Positions 1 to 12,342 are shown, numbered from the stretch's first letter. The stretch is DNA of 64,000 bases from Mytilus edulis (GCF_963676685.1 NC_092355.1:61539613-61603612); one strand, 5' to 3'. Numbers and translations: made by a program. Notes: generated by a model not told the origin, from the letters alone.

Positions 1-1665
1 CCACAGACTATACTTACAGACTGTATTTACAGACTGTATCTTAGAACCACAGACAATTCTTACAGACTGTATCTAAGAACCGCAGACAATACTTACAGAC
101 TGTATCTAAGAACTACAGACAATACGTACAGACTGTATCTAAGAACCACAGACACTACTTACAGACTGTATATAAGAACCACAGACTATACTTACAGACT
201 GTATCTAAGAACCACAGACACTACTTACAGACTATATATAAAGACCACAGACAATACTTACAGACTATATCTAAAGACCACAGACGATACTTACAGACTG
301 TATCTAAAGACCACAGACAATACTTACAGACGGTATCTCAGGACCACAGACAATACTTACAGACTGTATCTAAGAACCACAGACAATACTTACAGACTAT
401 ATCTAAGGACCACAGACAATACTCACAGACTGTATCTAAGAACCACAGACACTACTTACAGACTATATCTAAGGACCACAGACAATACTCACAGACTGTA
501 TCTAAGAACCACAGACAATACTTACAGACTATATCTAAGGACCACAGACTATACTTACAGACTGTATCTATGGACCAGACTATACTTACAGACTGCATCG
601 ACTGTATCTTAGAACCACAGATTATACTTACAGACTGTATCTTAGAACCACAGACAATTCTTACAGACTGTATCTAAGAACCACAGACAATTCTTACAGA
701 CTGTATCTAAGAACCACAGACACTACTTACAGACTGTATATAAGAACCACAGACTATACTTACAGACTGCATCTTAAGAACCACAGACTATACTTACAGG
801 ATATATATAAGAACCACAGACTATACTTACAGACTGTATCTAAGAACCACAGACTTTACTTACAGACTGTATCTAAGGACCAGACAATTCGTACAGACTG
901 TATCTAAGGACCACATACAATACTTACAGACTGTATCTAAGAACCATAGACTATACTTACAGACTGTATCTAAGGACCAGACTATACTTACAGACTGCAT
1001 CTTAGAACCACAGACAATTCTTACAGACTGTATCTAAGGACCACAGACAATACTAACAGACTGTTTCTAAGAACCATAGACTATACTTACAGACTGTATC
1101 TAAGGACCACATACAATACTTACAGACTTTATCTTAGAACCAGACTATACTTACAGACTGTATCTTAGAACCAGACAATTCTTAGACTGTAGCTAAGAAC
1201 CACAGACTATACTTGCAGACTGCATCTAAGAACCACAGACAATACTTACAGACTGTATCTAAGAACCACAGATCATACGTACAGACTGTATCTAAGAACC
1301 ACAGACAATTCTTACAGCCTGTATCTAAGAACCACAGACACTACTTACAGACTATATCTAAAGACCACAGACAATACTTACAGACTATATCTAAAGACCA
1401 CAGACGATACTTACAGACTGTATCTAAAGACCACAGACAATACTTACAGACTGTATCTAAGGACCACAGACAATACTTACAGACTGTATCTAAGAACCAC
1501 AGACACTACTTACAGACTATATCTAAGAACTACAGACTATACTTGGACTGTATTTAAGAACCACAGACTATATATAATTAAACAGACAACACTTACAGAC
1601 TGTATCAAAGAACCGCAGACATTACTTACAAAATGTATATTAGAATCTCAGACAATGCATACCAG
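1..1665. repeat. 33-bp satellite array (copy 1, cut by window start)
   Basis: Tandem repeat with a 33-bp unit of the form accacagacaatacttacag followed by actgtatctaaga. Units vary at a few positions (caatact, ctatact, cactact; actgtat, actatat) and some are shortened. Because 33 is a multiple of three, stretches without stops occur and give an 11-residue repeating peptide (SKNHRQYLQTV). I regard this as a by-product, not a gene. The array is identical to 30,624-32,288 and fades out near 1,665 through degenerate units. Confidence 0.95.
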
Positions 1666-3844
1666 GGTTTGCCATGAGTAAATAGTTTCCATTTGCAGTG
1701 CAGTTGTTGCACTCGCCTTCCATTTGTCATTTTGAACAATAAAATATGTTTAAACCAAATTTGCCTTACATATCTTATCATTTATATTGAACTCATTGTC
1801 TTGTGTATATGCCTCATATCTTTAATTATCTATACTTTACTAATTGTTTCATGTACATTTGTCTTCCATCTTTAATAATTTATATTTAACTAAATTAGAC
1901 TAATTGCATTATTTATCTGCTTGTATAGATACAGTAAAAGTACATTTCATAGGCAAAAAAAAATTATATTTGACTTCTAAAAACACACAAGAGCGCACCT
2001 GCTGAAATGTCTCACCTGCTTGATTGACCATTGATTTAATGGTCTTCACTACCAGTATCACAGACAATTCACATTTCAGATAAATCCTGTTAGACAAACA
2101 TGCACACCTCACAATAATTCCATACACCAAATATAAATGACCTATTGCTTATATAGTACATGAAAAAAAGACCAAAACACCAATGAATAATGAAAATTAA
2201 ATCAAGGTCATTAAACCTGCCAGACTGACATGTACCCCTTACAATTATGACATACACAACATATAGTTGACCTACTGCTCCCAGTATTGACAAAACGGAT
2301 CTAATCACAGAACATTAACATAAAATGAGGTCAAGGTCAGAAGAATCCTGTCTGACTGACATATAGACATTGCAAGCTTAAGGAATCCAGGTACCACACA
2401 TGGTTATCTTATTACTCATTAAAAAATACATTCACACTAGATCTTGGAAACAGATATACCATACTGACAATATCTAAGAATCGCAGACAAAACATACATG
2501 TAAATATGGAGACCCTTTCTAAGAAACCCATATAATTCACACAGATTGTATCCTGATCTAGTTTTACTTGGTGGGAATAGTAAAGTCATCATTTTATAAA
2601 AAAATTCATTTCACACATTCTTAGCTAGAATACAAAGTTCAAGTCAGGCTTTATATTGCACTTAATTTCTTCTGTAAACAGGAAATGTGACTTTGAATAT
2701 GTCATGACAGTACAACTCTATTGAAGCAATTTTCTCTCTGTTTTCTATCATTTGCCGTTTTATTTTCTATATGTCTAATTTGAGGCAAGATATATATTTA
2801 AACACTATTATTACTGGAACAGCTTTCCTTCTAATACATGTATACATATTGGATAAAATAAAAACATGTTTAATTAGTTTTGTTCTTTATTACCTATAAA
2901 CTTTTAATTTTCTAAATGTGTATATAGGTAAATAAATACATTATCATAAATGAACTTTATACAACATTTAAAGAAATTTATCTTTACATCAGTGACATGC
3001 ATTAAGCACAATTTATATTTCTCATGCATAATATTACCATATAAAACACAATAGACAAAAAAGTAACCTATTAAAATAAATAGAGCAAGAGGTAACAATG
3101 TGGTTTTGAGCGATTTTTTTTATTACTAGGATGACTACGAATTCAATAGAAATTTTTATTTATATTCTAATCTATTATAGATCAAACAAATTTATTAACA
3201 AATTTACCAGTTTCAAAAATTAATAATGCACAACCTATTTATCTTATAAAAAAACAATGTTTATTGCATTTTCTTTTATACATTTAAATACATGTAATTG
3301 TAAATTAATTAATTGTGACTCTTTTTAACTTGCTGTGTTGTTACTTATGGCTTTGACTTCTTTCTGTTTTTCAACACACAATGTACGTCAACAACAATCA
3401 ACAAGCATAAACATAAATAGTCTATTCCAGTTACAATATTCATCATAATTTAGTGTAAAATTATTTACAATATTGAAGTATTATGCATATTAGTAATTAT
3501 GTATGTTTTTCTATATTTTCATTTAAAAATCACATTTTGAGGTATATTTAACTAGATGATAAATGCATCCCTCTATGCAATGGAGAAATCCCAAATGAAA
3601 AATGAGATTTGGAACTGAATTATACAAAAAAGAATCTCTGTTGTGCAACACTTTCCAAAGTTTTCTTGTGTGGGGTCTTTATAATTTGTTTTTCTTTTAG
3701 AAATTTGTACTTAATTTATGTCAAGATTCTCTTGTCTTTATTTAGAGTCCTTATGGTGTACATTTTTTCAAAACTAAAGTTAATTCAGAGAGGGATGGAA
3801 TTAACACTACACATATCAAGAAATAAATAACACACTTCATACCT
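1666..3844. other. AT-rich non-coding stretch
   Basis: Very AT-rich with many short stops in all frames. Apart from the 131-bp degenerate repeat at 2,080-2,380 I see no gene, RNA or recognisable element. Small open frames here have no protein-like features. Confidence 0.6.
2080..2380. repeat. Degenerate tandem repeat, period about 131 bp
   Basis: Three diverged units begin near 2,081, 2,212 and 2,343. Each reads 'cctg..aga(c)..acatg(c/t)ac..cc..acaat', then 'catacac.a..atat' and 'gacctattgct', with a 'tcaaggtca' block between units. Units are diverged, so the array is old. The same block occurs at 32,703-33,003. Confidence 0.65.
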
Positions 3845-3857
3845 ACAAGGTAATCAA

Positions 3858-4273
3858 TTGATTGATTGATTGTTTGTTGCTTAACATCCAGTGGCAAATA
3901 TTCAGGACGAAAACAAGTTCACAATAAATACAATAGGTAGGTTGATACAATGGAGGCCATCTGGGATGATAATCGGGGAAATTTGGACTGCCACTGGAAA
4001 ATGAGGGTATTTTGGATAGGGACATACATTTTGCCTTGCAACAGGCCACCTACGGACCCCTCACAGAGTTATTGCAAGGGTTCTTAACGTGCAAAGAGCG
4101 TGGCACTCTCTTTACAGGAGGCATCGGATTTAACGTCCCCTTCTGACCGGACGTGACTGCGAACTTGATACATCCCGCACAGCCAAACGGACGCCCCACT
4201 TCGGCAAGCGTTTTACTGCTTGTCGGGAGAAGACCAAGTGACCATATTTCTATACCCCAGTCACCCTTGGGGA
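3858..4273 (-). mobile_element. SINE-like retroposon with 13-bp target-site duplication
   Basis: A 416-bp element on the minus strand. It is flanked by a perfect 13-bp direct repeat, acaaggtaatcaa, at 3,845-3,857 and 4,274-4,286, as expected of target-primed retroposition. Its 3' end, on the minus strand, is a short (aatc)n tail. Its body is more GC-rich than the surroundings and contains 'acaagcagtaaaacgcttgc'. Small open frames inside it are incidental. The same element lies in the second copy of the segment at 34,481. Confidence 0.75.
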
Positions 4274-4562
4274 ACAAGGTAATCAAGAATGACATCTTAA
4301 TCTTATGAAATAAAAAATAAAAAACACAAAGAAAGTAACCTTACTAAAAACTTTAAATAGTTGTCAATGGCACTCAAGTAGGAAAAGGTATAAAATACAT
4401 CTGAAAAATATTTAAAAAGGAGTTATTTCAAACCATATATATTAAAACAATACATTTCATGAATTTACATAACTCTATCAAAGTGGTAAAATATAATATA
4501 AAAGCTCAAAACTAAGTGCAAAAAAACAAGTCTTCTCTGTTCTTTGAAGTCATTCTTGCCAT

Positions 4563-4618
4563 TCACTCTTTGACACTTGTACATGTATCATGGCAAGCAC
4601 TAGGAAGTCTTGATAAAC
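4563..4618 (-). CDS. Gene A exon 8 (terminal), candidate
   Basis: Candidate last coding exon on the minus strand. The acceptor is 'cctattttag' just before 4,618. Two bases complete a split codon from exon 7 (phase 1), followed by 17 codons (LSRLPSACHDTCTSVKE) and a TGA at 4,563-4,565. The phase matches the exon 7 donor exactly. Product not recognised. A short terminal exon could arise by chance, so the call rests on phase continuity with the other seven exons. Confidence 0.4.
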
Positions 4619-5256
4619 CTAAAATAGGATTGCTTTCATGTAAAATTCACAAAAACTGGTTCAATTACTGAACTAAACATTCATTATGAATTGAAAAAAA
4701 AAGTTTTAACTGTTTTGATTACATTTCCACAAGATGACTGGTTTTTGCAATGATATATTAAAGTTAAGTTGGAATGATGTCTTTTTCTGATCTTAATACT
4801 TAATAATCACACTTAATATTTTGATAGCTTGATTTAACTTTCAAGTTTTAAAATATTATCCTTTTAAAATCAAGGGCAGATAATTACATTGATTTGATCC
4901 AATTGTGTTTTTTTATTTTGTTTTTATTTTGTTAAGAAAATAAGGCTCCCGCACCCCTCTATTTTTATTTGTTATTTCAAATTTGCTTATAAAAAGAAAT
5001 TCTCTGATTCACTTTTAACGGTAAAAAGTCCAAACTGTATAAAATTTTAATGAAGAAATACAATTTAATTGTTACACTTTTCTTTTAGACGAAAAAGTAC
5101 ACATGATTTTATAGCCATTACTTATTAAACAAATAAAAACAAGAGTGAACACACACCAGCTATTAGATAGTATTTAGCTTTCTGAAAGTATTGCATAAAA
5201 CTGTGAGTCAACTCACTAAAGGAGCAACCCCCTCTCCTATATTTATTTAGTCAGAA

Positions 5257-5500
5257 TGTGCAATTATCTCCCCTGAAATATTTCAGACCAATATGATTTT
5301 CCTTCATACACATTCCCAGGTGGTGTGCTGCACTTGTATAAAATTTCAACAATTTCGATCTAGCAGTTAAGGAGAACTTGCGCTTATCTTACAAGACACC
5401 GTTGCCACATATTGCGATATCAAACTAATTAAGTTCAATTATCTCCCATGAAATATTTCAGACCAGGATTATTTACTTTCATGCACATTCTCTGGTCGTG
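5257..5500. repeat. Diverged direct repeat, offset about 178 bp
   Basis: Two related blocks begin near 5,257 and 5,435. Each contains 'caattatctccc.tgaaatatttcagacca', then 'ttc.tgcacattc.c'. They are degenerate and have no coding potential. They lie in the intron between gene A exons 7 and 8. Confidence 0.45.
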
Positions 5501-5815
5501 TCATTCAACTGTGTTCGCTTAAACCTTCAATGTTGTTAGAAAGATGTTTGTTTGGTAAAAATACTGCTATCAACTGCATTACACTCTGAAAATATACACA
5601 TAGATATATATTTATATCGTTAGATACAGAATACATTATATACACACTCTTTAACTTGATTGACCAGATAAATGAAAAACTAAAAATTACAATTTCAAAA
5701 CTTTGCATAAACATGTTAAAAGTACACTAAATTAATAGTGAATGATTAACTGCAATAATTCATATAATATAACAAGAGCTTCTTACAAACACAAATCACC
5801 ATGTTTAAGATTTTT

Positions 5816-6690
5816 ATGCTCCACCTACGATAGTAGAGGGGCATTATGGTTTCTGGTCTGTGCGTCTGTTCATTCGTTCGTCTGTCCATTCTTTTGTCTG
5901 TCCGTCCATCCAACCTGTCCTGCTTCATTTTAAAGTTTTTGGTCAAGAGTTAATATCAAAATTTCACGGTCCACTGAACATAGAAAATGATAGTGCAAGT
6001 TGGGCATCTGTGTACTTTGGACACATTCTTGTTTCTATATATTTATACTGTTTACATAAACCATATTCAAAAGTAAGACTTTGAAATAGGCAGTACATGT
6101 AGAAATAGCATTTTTCTTTAAAGAAGCAAACCTATCAATTTATTTTTTTGTGCTTTCAGATTGAAAATCAATTGACAATTTGTATACAAAAATATTGTTA
6201 TTAACTGTACATGCTGTATCCAATTATTTTTTTTTAAAATCTATTATACTTTACCAAATGCTCTATGTGTGACATTCTCATCACAGAAACTCTCCTCTTC
6301 CTCAACAGCATTTTCTTTATTCAGTATCTCATAAAAAGAAAAAGCAAATTATATTGAAATTTACCACTGACACTCTACATATATATGATGTAATGAAAAA
6401 AAAAAAATGTGTCCATAGTACACGGATGCCCCACTCGTACTATCATTTTATAGGTTCAGTGGACCGTGAAATTGGGGTCAATACTTTAATTTGGCATTAA
6501 AATTAGATAGATCATATCATAGGGAATATGTGTACTAAGTTTCAAGTTGATTGGACTACAACTTCATCAAAAACTACCTTGACCAAAAACTTTAACTTGA
6601 AGCGAGACGCACGGACATTCGGACAAACAAACAGACACACAGACCAGAAAACATAATGCCCGGGCCTCTACTATCGTAGGTGGGGCATAC
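5816..6690. repeat. Facing pair of 'gctccacctacgatagtag' repeats
   Basis: The plus-strand block at 5,816-6,035 (ccacctacgatagtagaggg, gtctgtccgtcc, aatttcacggtccactgaac) is mirrored at 6,405-6,690 (gttcagtggaccgtgaaatt, cctctactatcgtaggtggg). I recognise this family as abundant in bivalve genomes. The two halves face each other and flank gene A exon 7. They could be one foldback element or two independent insertions. Confidence 0.7.
6255..6327 (-). CDS. Gene A exon 7, candidate
   Basis: A 73-nt candidate exon. It has a long pyrimidine tract (ttgctttttctttttatgag) before 6,327 and a donor G|gtaaagt after 6,255. Phase is 0 in and 1 out, with 24 codons reading ILNKENAVEEEESFCDENVT then HRAF. 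The acidic run (VEEEES) and clean boundaries in otherwise stop-rich AT DNA favour a real exon. Product unknown. Confidence 0.5.
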
Positions 6691-6975
6691 AAAAATTAAA
6701 AGCTTGTTGATACCTCTATGTCTTTTTATTCAACCGGTTCAAATTCACTTTACGCAAAGGAAGGTACAGGACCTTTAACAAGCATAATGAAAGGTCATCT
6801 GTTATTTTTAGAAGATGCAATTTTTTATTGAAAATTCAATTCATAAAAAACAGAGACTCCTATTGTTTACTAGTTATGTTCTTATGTTATATTCTCCTGT
6901 TAACTTGTACGACCACCTGTCAAGTGACTACACATCAAATAAATTGTAAAGAAAGTAAGTAACATAAGTTCCATT

Positions 6976-7047
6976 TCAGTATGGTTCATCATTTAAAACT
7001 AATTTTTCAAATATTTGTTCAAAATGTTTTGTAATTTTTTTATAAAC
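6976..7047 (-). CDS. Gene A exon 6, candidate (spliced or terminal form)
   Basis: The acceptor tatatttttgcag precedes 7,047 and phase is 0. The frame reads VYKKITKHFEQIFEKL and then either stops after VLNDEPY (TGA at 6,976-6,978) or is spliced at a weak donor (gttttaaa) after 7,000, which joins exon 7 in phase 0. The helical, charged peptide looks coding. Whether this is an alternative 3' end or an internal exon needs transcript data. Product not recognised. Confidence 0.45.
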   Translation of the reverse strand, partial: VYKKITKHFEQIFEKLVLNDEPY

Positions 7048-7871
7048 CTGCAAAAATATAAAAGTCCATCGGGTGTAGCTATATATATTACTGCCGGTGG
7101 GAAGGTCCAAACCAGTAAATGGAAACTTGGACCAGCACAAATTTGAACCCCTGTGTTCTAGTTTATAAATATATAAAGTTCAAATTTAAAGAACACCTTA
7201 CAGCAGAATTAAATGGATAGCTATAATATTTTGTCAGATTTTGGAATTCCTCTAGTTCAACCATTTGAAAACCATAACCATAAGATATTTTTGTCACTTA
7301 CACTCATTTTTTTCCCATAAATATTTAACATACAGGACAAGAAGTCATTTGTAAAAATCTTATAAAATCCTTGTAATTTTAGCATTTTGTAATAAAGTTT
7401 GCGAAATAAGACTTATCAATGATAAAGAAATTAAAATTTTAGAGAGAATTTTCCCGGAAAATTTTCAAAAGCTTATATCTCAAAAACAAACACTTTTATT
7501 ATCTTTAGTTGTTTCAGTTCCTTTATTAATCATCTATCAATATTTACCTGTGTAATAAAAACCCTTGAAATTTTAAAACTCAAGCAACCATCCTTAAAAT
7601 AATTTACCATATTATCAAATGGTGTACATGGTGTATTCTAAATATATATAACTAACCTAAAATGACGAATCTCTGTCTGTCTGAATTTTGCCTACAAAAA
7701 AATTGAAGGCATAGGAACATAAATTCTTATATATTATTTGACATCCATAAGTTCTTTCAATCATTTATTCTATCGAATGTTTTTATTTTTGTCTCCGGAA
7801 GATGCCCAGTGTTTGAATGAAGCCAGTAGTTTCATGTATTATATGACTTTATCAATAAAACCTTTTTTTAC

Positions 7872-7958
7872 TTGATCAGTATGGCGACAAATAAAATAAT
7901 ATATCAAGTAGTCTCCTTTTGAGCTCATCACTGGACAAACAGAACAATCAAAGGTGCT
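7872..7958 (-). CDS. Gene A exon 5, candidate
   Basis: An 87-nt exon of exactly 29 codons (phase 0 in, 0 out). The acceptor is gattattgttgcag and the donor CAA|gtaaaa. It reads STFDCSVCPVMSSKGDYLIY then YFICRHTDQ. Cys-x2-Cys followed by Cys-x-His could be a small metal-binding motif, but this is only suggestive. Product not recognised. Confidence 0.5.
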
Positions 7959-8308
7959 CTGCAACAATAATCACCATGAATTTTAAGTAAACAACTATTG
8001 CACATATCACACATCTCTAAAAAAAAAAGTTTCATAATACAATGAAAGTGGAAATATATACTGTAAACCAGGAAATTTTCGCACCGTCTTCATTTAGTGA
8101 TTTATTAACACAATCTAAATTTCGCACAGTTTTGAATTCACGATTTTTCTGTGGCCTGTATAAATATTTTCATAAATGATTTAGAAAGTGAACAGTTTGA
8201 CATGTTTAGTAAATCAAGTGATAAGATCAGTCAGAAAGCTTTTGTTTTCGGTTCCTTAATGTTAAAGGAGTCTAAAAGTTGTGTCGTGTTTGATTGTAAA
8301 ATCTCTTA

Positions 8309-8758
8309 GGTCCGAGTACACAGTTATTTCGTAGTGCATTTCTTTTAGACAATAAATGGAAATAAAAAAAATCCCACCTGTGCTTTCTCAATAATATTTT
8401 TAAAGTGTGTTGTACTACTTTTGGGACAAATTATATCAAAATTATAGAAAACTTCATTAGCTATAACTCAAAATATGGACAATTGTATGTTAAGGGGGGT
8501 CTTGAAATCTTTTGACAGCTTCCAAAGTGCTAATTTTTTACTTTTTCAGCTGGACCTAATCACTACTTTACATTAATATTTATGACCCAAATTTCTTTAC
8601 AGTGTCATTTCACCCCCTACTTGCTATATGAGGAATAAAACATGGAAAAATAAATTTGGAAGGGGTATAACAAAAATTGGCAAGTAACACACTGTCCACA
8701 CTAAGGACTATATTCGTGGAAAACGAAAATCAAAGGACGATAACTGTGTACTCGGACC
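8309..8758. mobile_element. 450-bp MITE with 19-bp terminal inverted repeats
   Basis: Perfect 19-bp terminal inverted repeats (ggtccgagtacacagttat at 8,309-8,327 and its complement at 8,740-8,758), flanked on both sides by TA, as expected of a Tc1/mariner-type target duplication. There is no coding capacity. The element sits in the intron between gene A exons 4 and 5. An identical copy lies at 38,932-39,381 in the second segment. Confidence 0.8.
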
Positions 8759-8763
8759 TAATA

Positions 8764-8973
8764 ACTGTAAATTCAGAAATTATTGCGATGATTTTTTTCA
8801 TTGCAAAAAAATGCAACAGGGTTATAATCGCAATAATTTAAACTCGCATTTTGAAATATTTTATATGAATAAAAAAGGATTTTTCTCAATATCGCAAAGA
8901 TTTAAATCGCATTTGAGTCTAGAATGACAAAATCGCAATAATAAGTGCACACAATAATTTCAGAATTTACAGT
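8764..8973. mobile_element. Small foldback element
   Basis: The arms actgtaaattcagaaattat (8,764) and its near-perfect complement (to 8,973) enclose about 170 bp rich in 'tcgcaa' and 'ttgcga'. It lies just beyond the 450-bp MITE. Related half-copies occur near 8,062 (ctgtaaaccaggaaatttt) and 24,673 (actgtaaatccagaaatta). Confidence 0.6.
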
Positions 8974-9606
8974 ACACAATAACAGAAAAGAAGACCTGAT
9001 TAAATATAGGAAGATGTGGTATGAGTCCAATTATATTCTTTATATGATTTTGTCTTTTGGATTTGAAGCAACACTATTAATGAATGAAAATGCAGATATT
9101 TGATATTTATACAGTTCAATAATATATATATTTCAGCACAATTCATTAACATATATAAAACAATACCTGATAAAAACTATGTAAAGCTTTGTTTGGGAGG
9201 ACAGCAGTTACATCCTAACTTAAGTGACCCCAAACACTAGATCAGTCGTCTTCATCCTGTATTCATAAAAAATGCACAATATTAAATATGAAATGAAAGT
9301 ACTAAAAATTTACAGTCTTAAAATAAAAGAAAAAGATTTCAGCAGTTGTACAATCATTAAGTGATTTTGTTGGTAAATCTAAATGGATATTTTTTTTAAT
9401 TTTTGTCTGCTCTTTAAAATTCTTATATTTAAAAATAAATATGTAGTTCCAACTCGAACCCCGTTGAGTTTTGTTTCTTGAGAAGCCCTTAAAAATAAGA
9501 GTTACATGATCATGCAACAATGATCAACCCTTTTTCATAAGTGCTGCTTCTGTGAGACTAAATTAAGAATTTAAAGTTTTATTTAAAATGCTGCCTTTTT
9601 TTCTAC

Positions 9607-9675
9607 CAATCTCAACTGAAGACATACTTCTCTTATTAAAGGCAGGTTCTCCAGATGATTTCTTCATTTGTACAT
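9607..9675 (-). other. Possible extra exon of gene A (phase 1/1)
   Basis: A 69-nt open block bounded by ttttgattacaag and a donor-like G|gtagaa. It reads VQMKKSSGEPAFNKRSMSSV then EI. Its phase (1/1) does not fit between exons 4 and 5, so it is left out of the model. It could be an alternative exon, a remnant or chance. Confidence 0.25.
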
Positions 9676-10335
9676 CTTGTAATCAAAATTCCAATAAAAT
9701 TAACTTTATTAACCTATAACAAAAATATGATATTCTAAAATCTTAAAATTTATTCATGTGATATGTAGATATAAGAAGATGTACATGATATGAGTACAAC
9801 GGCATGTATTTAATTATTCAAAATCAAAAACTGCATTTACAAATAAAAAATGTGTGTATAAACCTGAATAAACTTTAAAAAGAACTGTGAAATCCCCATA
9901 ATCACTTCTATTTTTACATTTAATATAAATCTTTATTGCAAGTTACGATCGAAAGTCAAGTTGCTTGAAAATAATGAAAACTGTTTTTATGTTGGTGTAT
10001 CTCTTTAACAATTTTGAATTATGATTGCTTTTAGAATTGTATACGGTATTGTTGATTCTTTTTTATGTTTAGACTTTATTTGTGTCTCGTGTAATAAAAA
10101 TGTAATCTCTACATAAAGTAAAGAAGTAAGTTAGAAACAGATAGCCTTTTGAAATACAGTGGATGGCTTGTAATCTAACTATTTTAAAATTTTATAGCTA
10201 TCACCTATATATCAAATGTAAAGTGAGATAGTAACTAAAGTACAAGTAAATTCATAAGTTTTCCCAACAACAAGTATGATTGCTGTTTGCTTACCGCCAA
10301 ACTTTAATTATTCATATACAGATGAGGATACTCAC

Positions 10336-10464
10336 AGGTGTCCTGTCTAGGCACGGAGTCAGATTTTCTATACCATTTCCCATGATCATGATGTGCATCA
10401 CTGCATCTGAAGAATTGGGCCTTTGCATTACACTCATGTCATGATCATTGATGGAGCTTCTGAA
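10336..10464 (-). CDS. Gene A exon 4, candidate
   Basis: A 129-nt exon of exactly 43 codons with phase 0 at both ends. The acceptor is gtctttctcag before 10,464 and the consensus donor CCT|gtgagt follows 10,336. The peptide runs FRSSINDHDMSVMQRPNSSD then AVMHIMIMGNGIENLTPCLD and RTP. This is the best-supported exon of the model. I do not recognise the family. Confidence 0.55.
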
Positions 10465-10816
10465 CTGAGAAAGACCTCAGTAACATATCATCTTGATGGT
10501 GACTCCAATCCTGTAAACTTAATGTTTCATCACGGCTTCAGGTGGATCACTACAGATATAGCTAAAAAAAAATCACCAATGATTTTTCTTAAAATTTGCA
10601 TACGTATACTATGCAATGGCCTCTAAAAAAATTTGAGTCAAAAAAATCATGATGTCTCCAGATTGGTTTCCACAAATTCCTATAGAAAAAAGAAAATAAT
10701 CAAACATATCAAGATCAATTTTTGTCAGAGGTGTTACCATGGTATTGCATGTAAATATATTTTACACAAAAAAGTAGAATAGGATTCAAATAAGATTTAT
10801 CAAACTGTAAAAATAC

Positions 10817-10880
10817 CTGTACAAATGTAGAAAAGAAACACCATTTTTCATTTTTGTTAAATTCATGGATTTCTAGTTTT
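10817..10880 (-). CDS. Gene A exon 3, candidate
   Basis: A 64-nt exon. The strong acceptor gttttttcttcttcag precedes 10,880 and the donor ACAG|gtattt follows 10,817. Phase is 2 in and 0 out, with 21 codons (KLEIHEFNKNEKWCFFSTFV, Q). The other two frames contain stops. It joins exon 4 in phase 0. Product unknown. Confidence 0.5.
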
Positions 10881-10909
10881 CTGAAGAAGAAAAAAACATA
10901 GTGATAGTA

Positions 10910-11290
10910 AAATTGAGAATGGAAATGGGGAATGTGTCAAAGAGACAACAACCAGACCGTAGAAGAAAAAAAAACAACAGCAGAAGGTCACCAACAGGTC
11001 TTCAATGTAGCGAGAAATTCCGGCACCCGGAGGTGCCCTTCAGCTGGCCCCTAAAAAATATACACTAGTTCAGTGATAATGAACGCCATACTAATTTCCA
11101 AATTGTACACAAGAAACTAAAATTAAAATGATACAAGACTAACAAAGGCCAGAGGCTCCTGACTTGGGACAGGCGCAAAAATGCGGCGGGGTTAAACATG
11201 TTTGTGAGATCTCAACCCTCCCCTATACCTCAAGCCAATGTAGAAAAGTAAGCGCATAACAATACGTACATTAAAATTTAGTTCTTAATA
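10910..11290 (+). repeat. Interspersed repeat, 'gggaatgtgtcaaagagaca' family
   Basis: It matches, in opposite orientation, the 644-bp insertion at 16,302-16,945, including caggtcttcaatgtagcgag, gccagaggctcctgacttgg and gatctcaaccctcccctata. Shorter relatives are at 25,640-25,990 and 51,050-51,145. I recognise it as a very common mussel repeat. Non-coding. Confidence 0.8.
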
Positions 11291-12190
11291 AGTCTATTCA
11301 AAGGTTTAGTTAGTTTATGAGGTGAATACTGACACCTTTGTGCTTTATAAACAATATTTCTTTATTGACTTCTTCATTGGTTGTTGTTGATATGGTTCAT
11401 TAATATTTCCCATCTTTTATAAAAATTTGACCATTGGTTTTCCTGTTTGAACTAGTCACTAGTCATTTTGGGGCACTATATGTAGCTTGCTGTTCCGTGT
11501 GACCAAAGGCTTTGTTTTGAAGGCCCCTCTTTGACCTACCTTTGCCTATTTTTTACACACTGTGACTTGTAGGAGCCTTATAGCTGTCTCTTGCTCCTGC
11601 AACTGCCAGATACTTGCCACAATCAACAAACTGGTTATACTGCCATGGATTTGCATGGTGCTCATACTGGATAACCATCCTTTGACATGGCCACTTTGTT
11701 GTTCTCTATTTTGCAAAGCATTGTAAATTTTACGGACGCCATCACAAGCTGGTTGACCATTATGGAATAACCCTTTCACAGATGTTATCAGATATGTTTC
11801 TTACGTCGTAACTCCCCTTCCCTTTTCATGAATGTGACCTTCAAAATTATACTATTTACCAGGTTTGTAATAACACGAGCAACACAATGTGTGCCACATG
11901 TGGAGCAGGATTTGCTTACCCTTCCAGAGCACCCGAGATCACCCCTAGTTTATGGTGGGGTTCGTGTTGCTCAGTCTTTAGTTGTCTATGTTGTTTCTTG
12001 TGTTACCTATTATTTGTATGTTTGTCTTTTTCATTTTTAGCCATGGCGTTGTCAGTTTATTTTCGATTTAAGAGTTTGACTGTCGCTCATGTATCTTTCG
12101 CCCTCTTTCCTTTTTGTTCTAGGGATGTCCATTTTAGAAGTTGGAGCATTGTGTCTCATTGACACTAATACCACATCTTCTTATTTCTAT
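11291..12190 (-). repeat. Interspersed repeats filling gene A intron 2
   Basis: Contains the mussel repeat with 'ttcgtgttgctcagtcttta', 'gccatggcgttgtcagttta' and 'tgtctcattgacactaatac', ending near 12,175 in ccacatcttctt. Apparent open frames of up to about 90 codons on either strand are repeat sequence, with no recognisable domain. Confidence 0.6.
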
Positions 12191-12342
12191 TGCATATAAA
12201 ACCAAAATTTAGCTCAATATCTGAAGTCATTAATCATGTTAATACCGTTGATTAAAAATGTCATATTTAAAACTTTAACTGTTAAACTTTTAAAGCTTAA
12301 TTTAGTCTCTAATTTGGCAAAAAAACAACACACCATAGTAAC

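Noticed and set aside
1213-1557. 114-codon open frame with repeating SKNHRQYLQTV peptide (also 31,836-32,180 and 29,773-30,042)
   Set aside because: It is a by-product of a 33-bp satellite whose length is divisible by three; neighbouring units are interrupted by stops and shortened units.
4050-4295. 81-codon minus-strand open frame (also 34,673-34,918)
   Set aside because: Lies inside a SINE-like retroposon with its own target duplication; no protein domain.
9302-9520. 72-codon minus-strand open frame with an acceptor-like cttatttttaag before it (also 39,925-40,143)
   Set aside because: Two frames are open and neither chains with gene A exons; kept as unproven.
10630-10690. Extra minus-strand exon after the acceptor ttttctatag (GAATTTGTGGAAACC...)
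   Set aside because: No usable donor before a stop in any frame compatible with exons 3 and 4.
11887-12162. 91-codon plus-strand open frame (also 42,510-42,785)
   Set aside because: Falls within an abundant mussel interspersed repeat; hydrophobic low-complexity translation without a domain.
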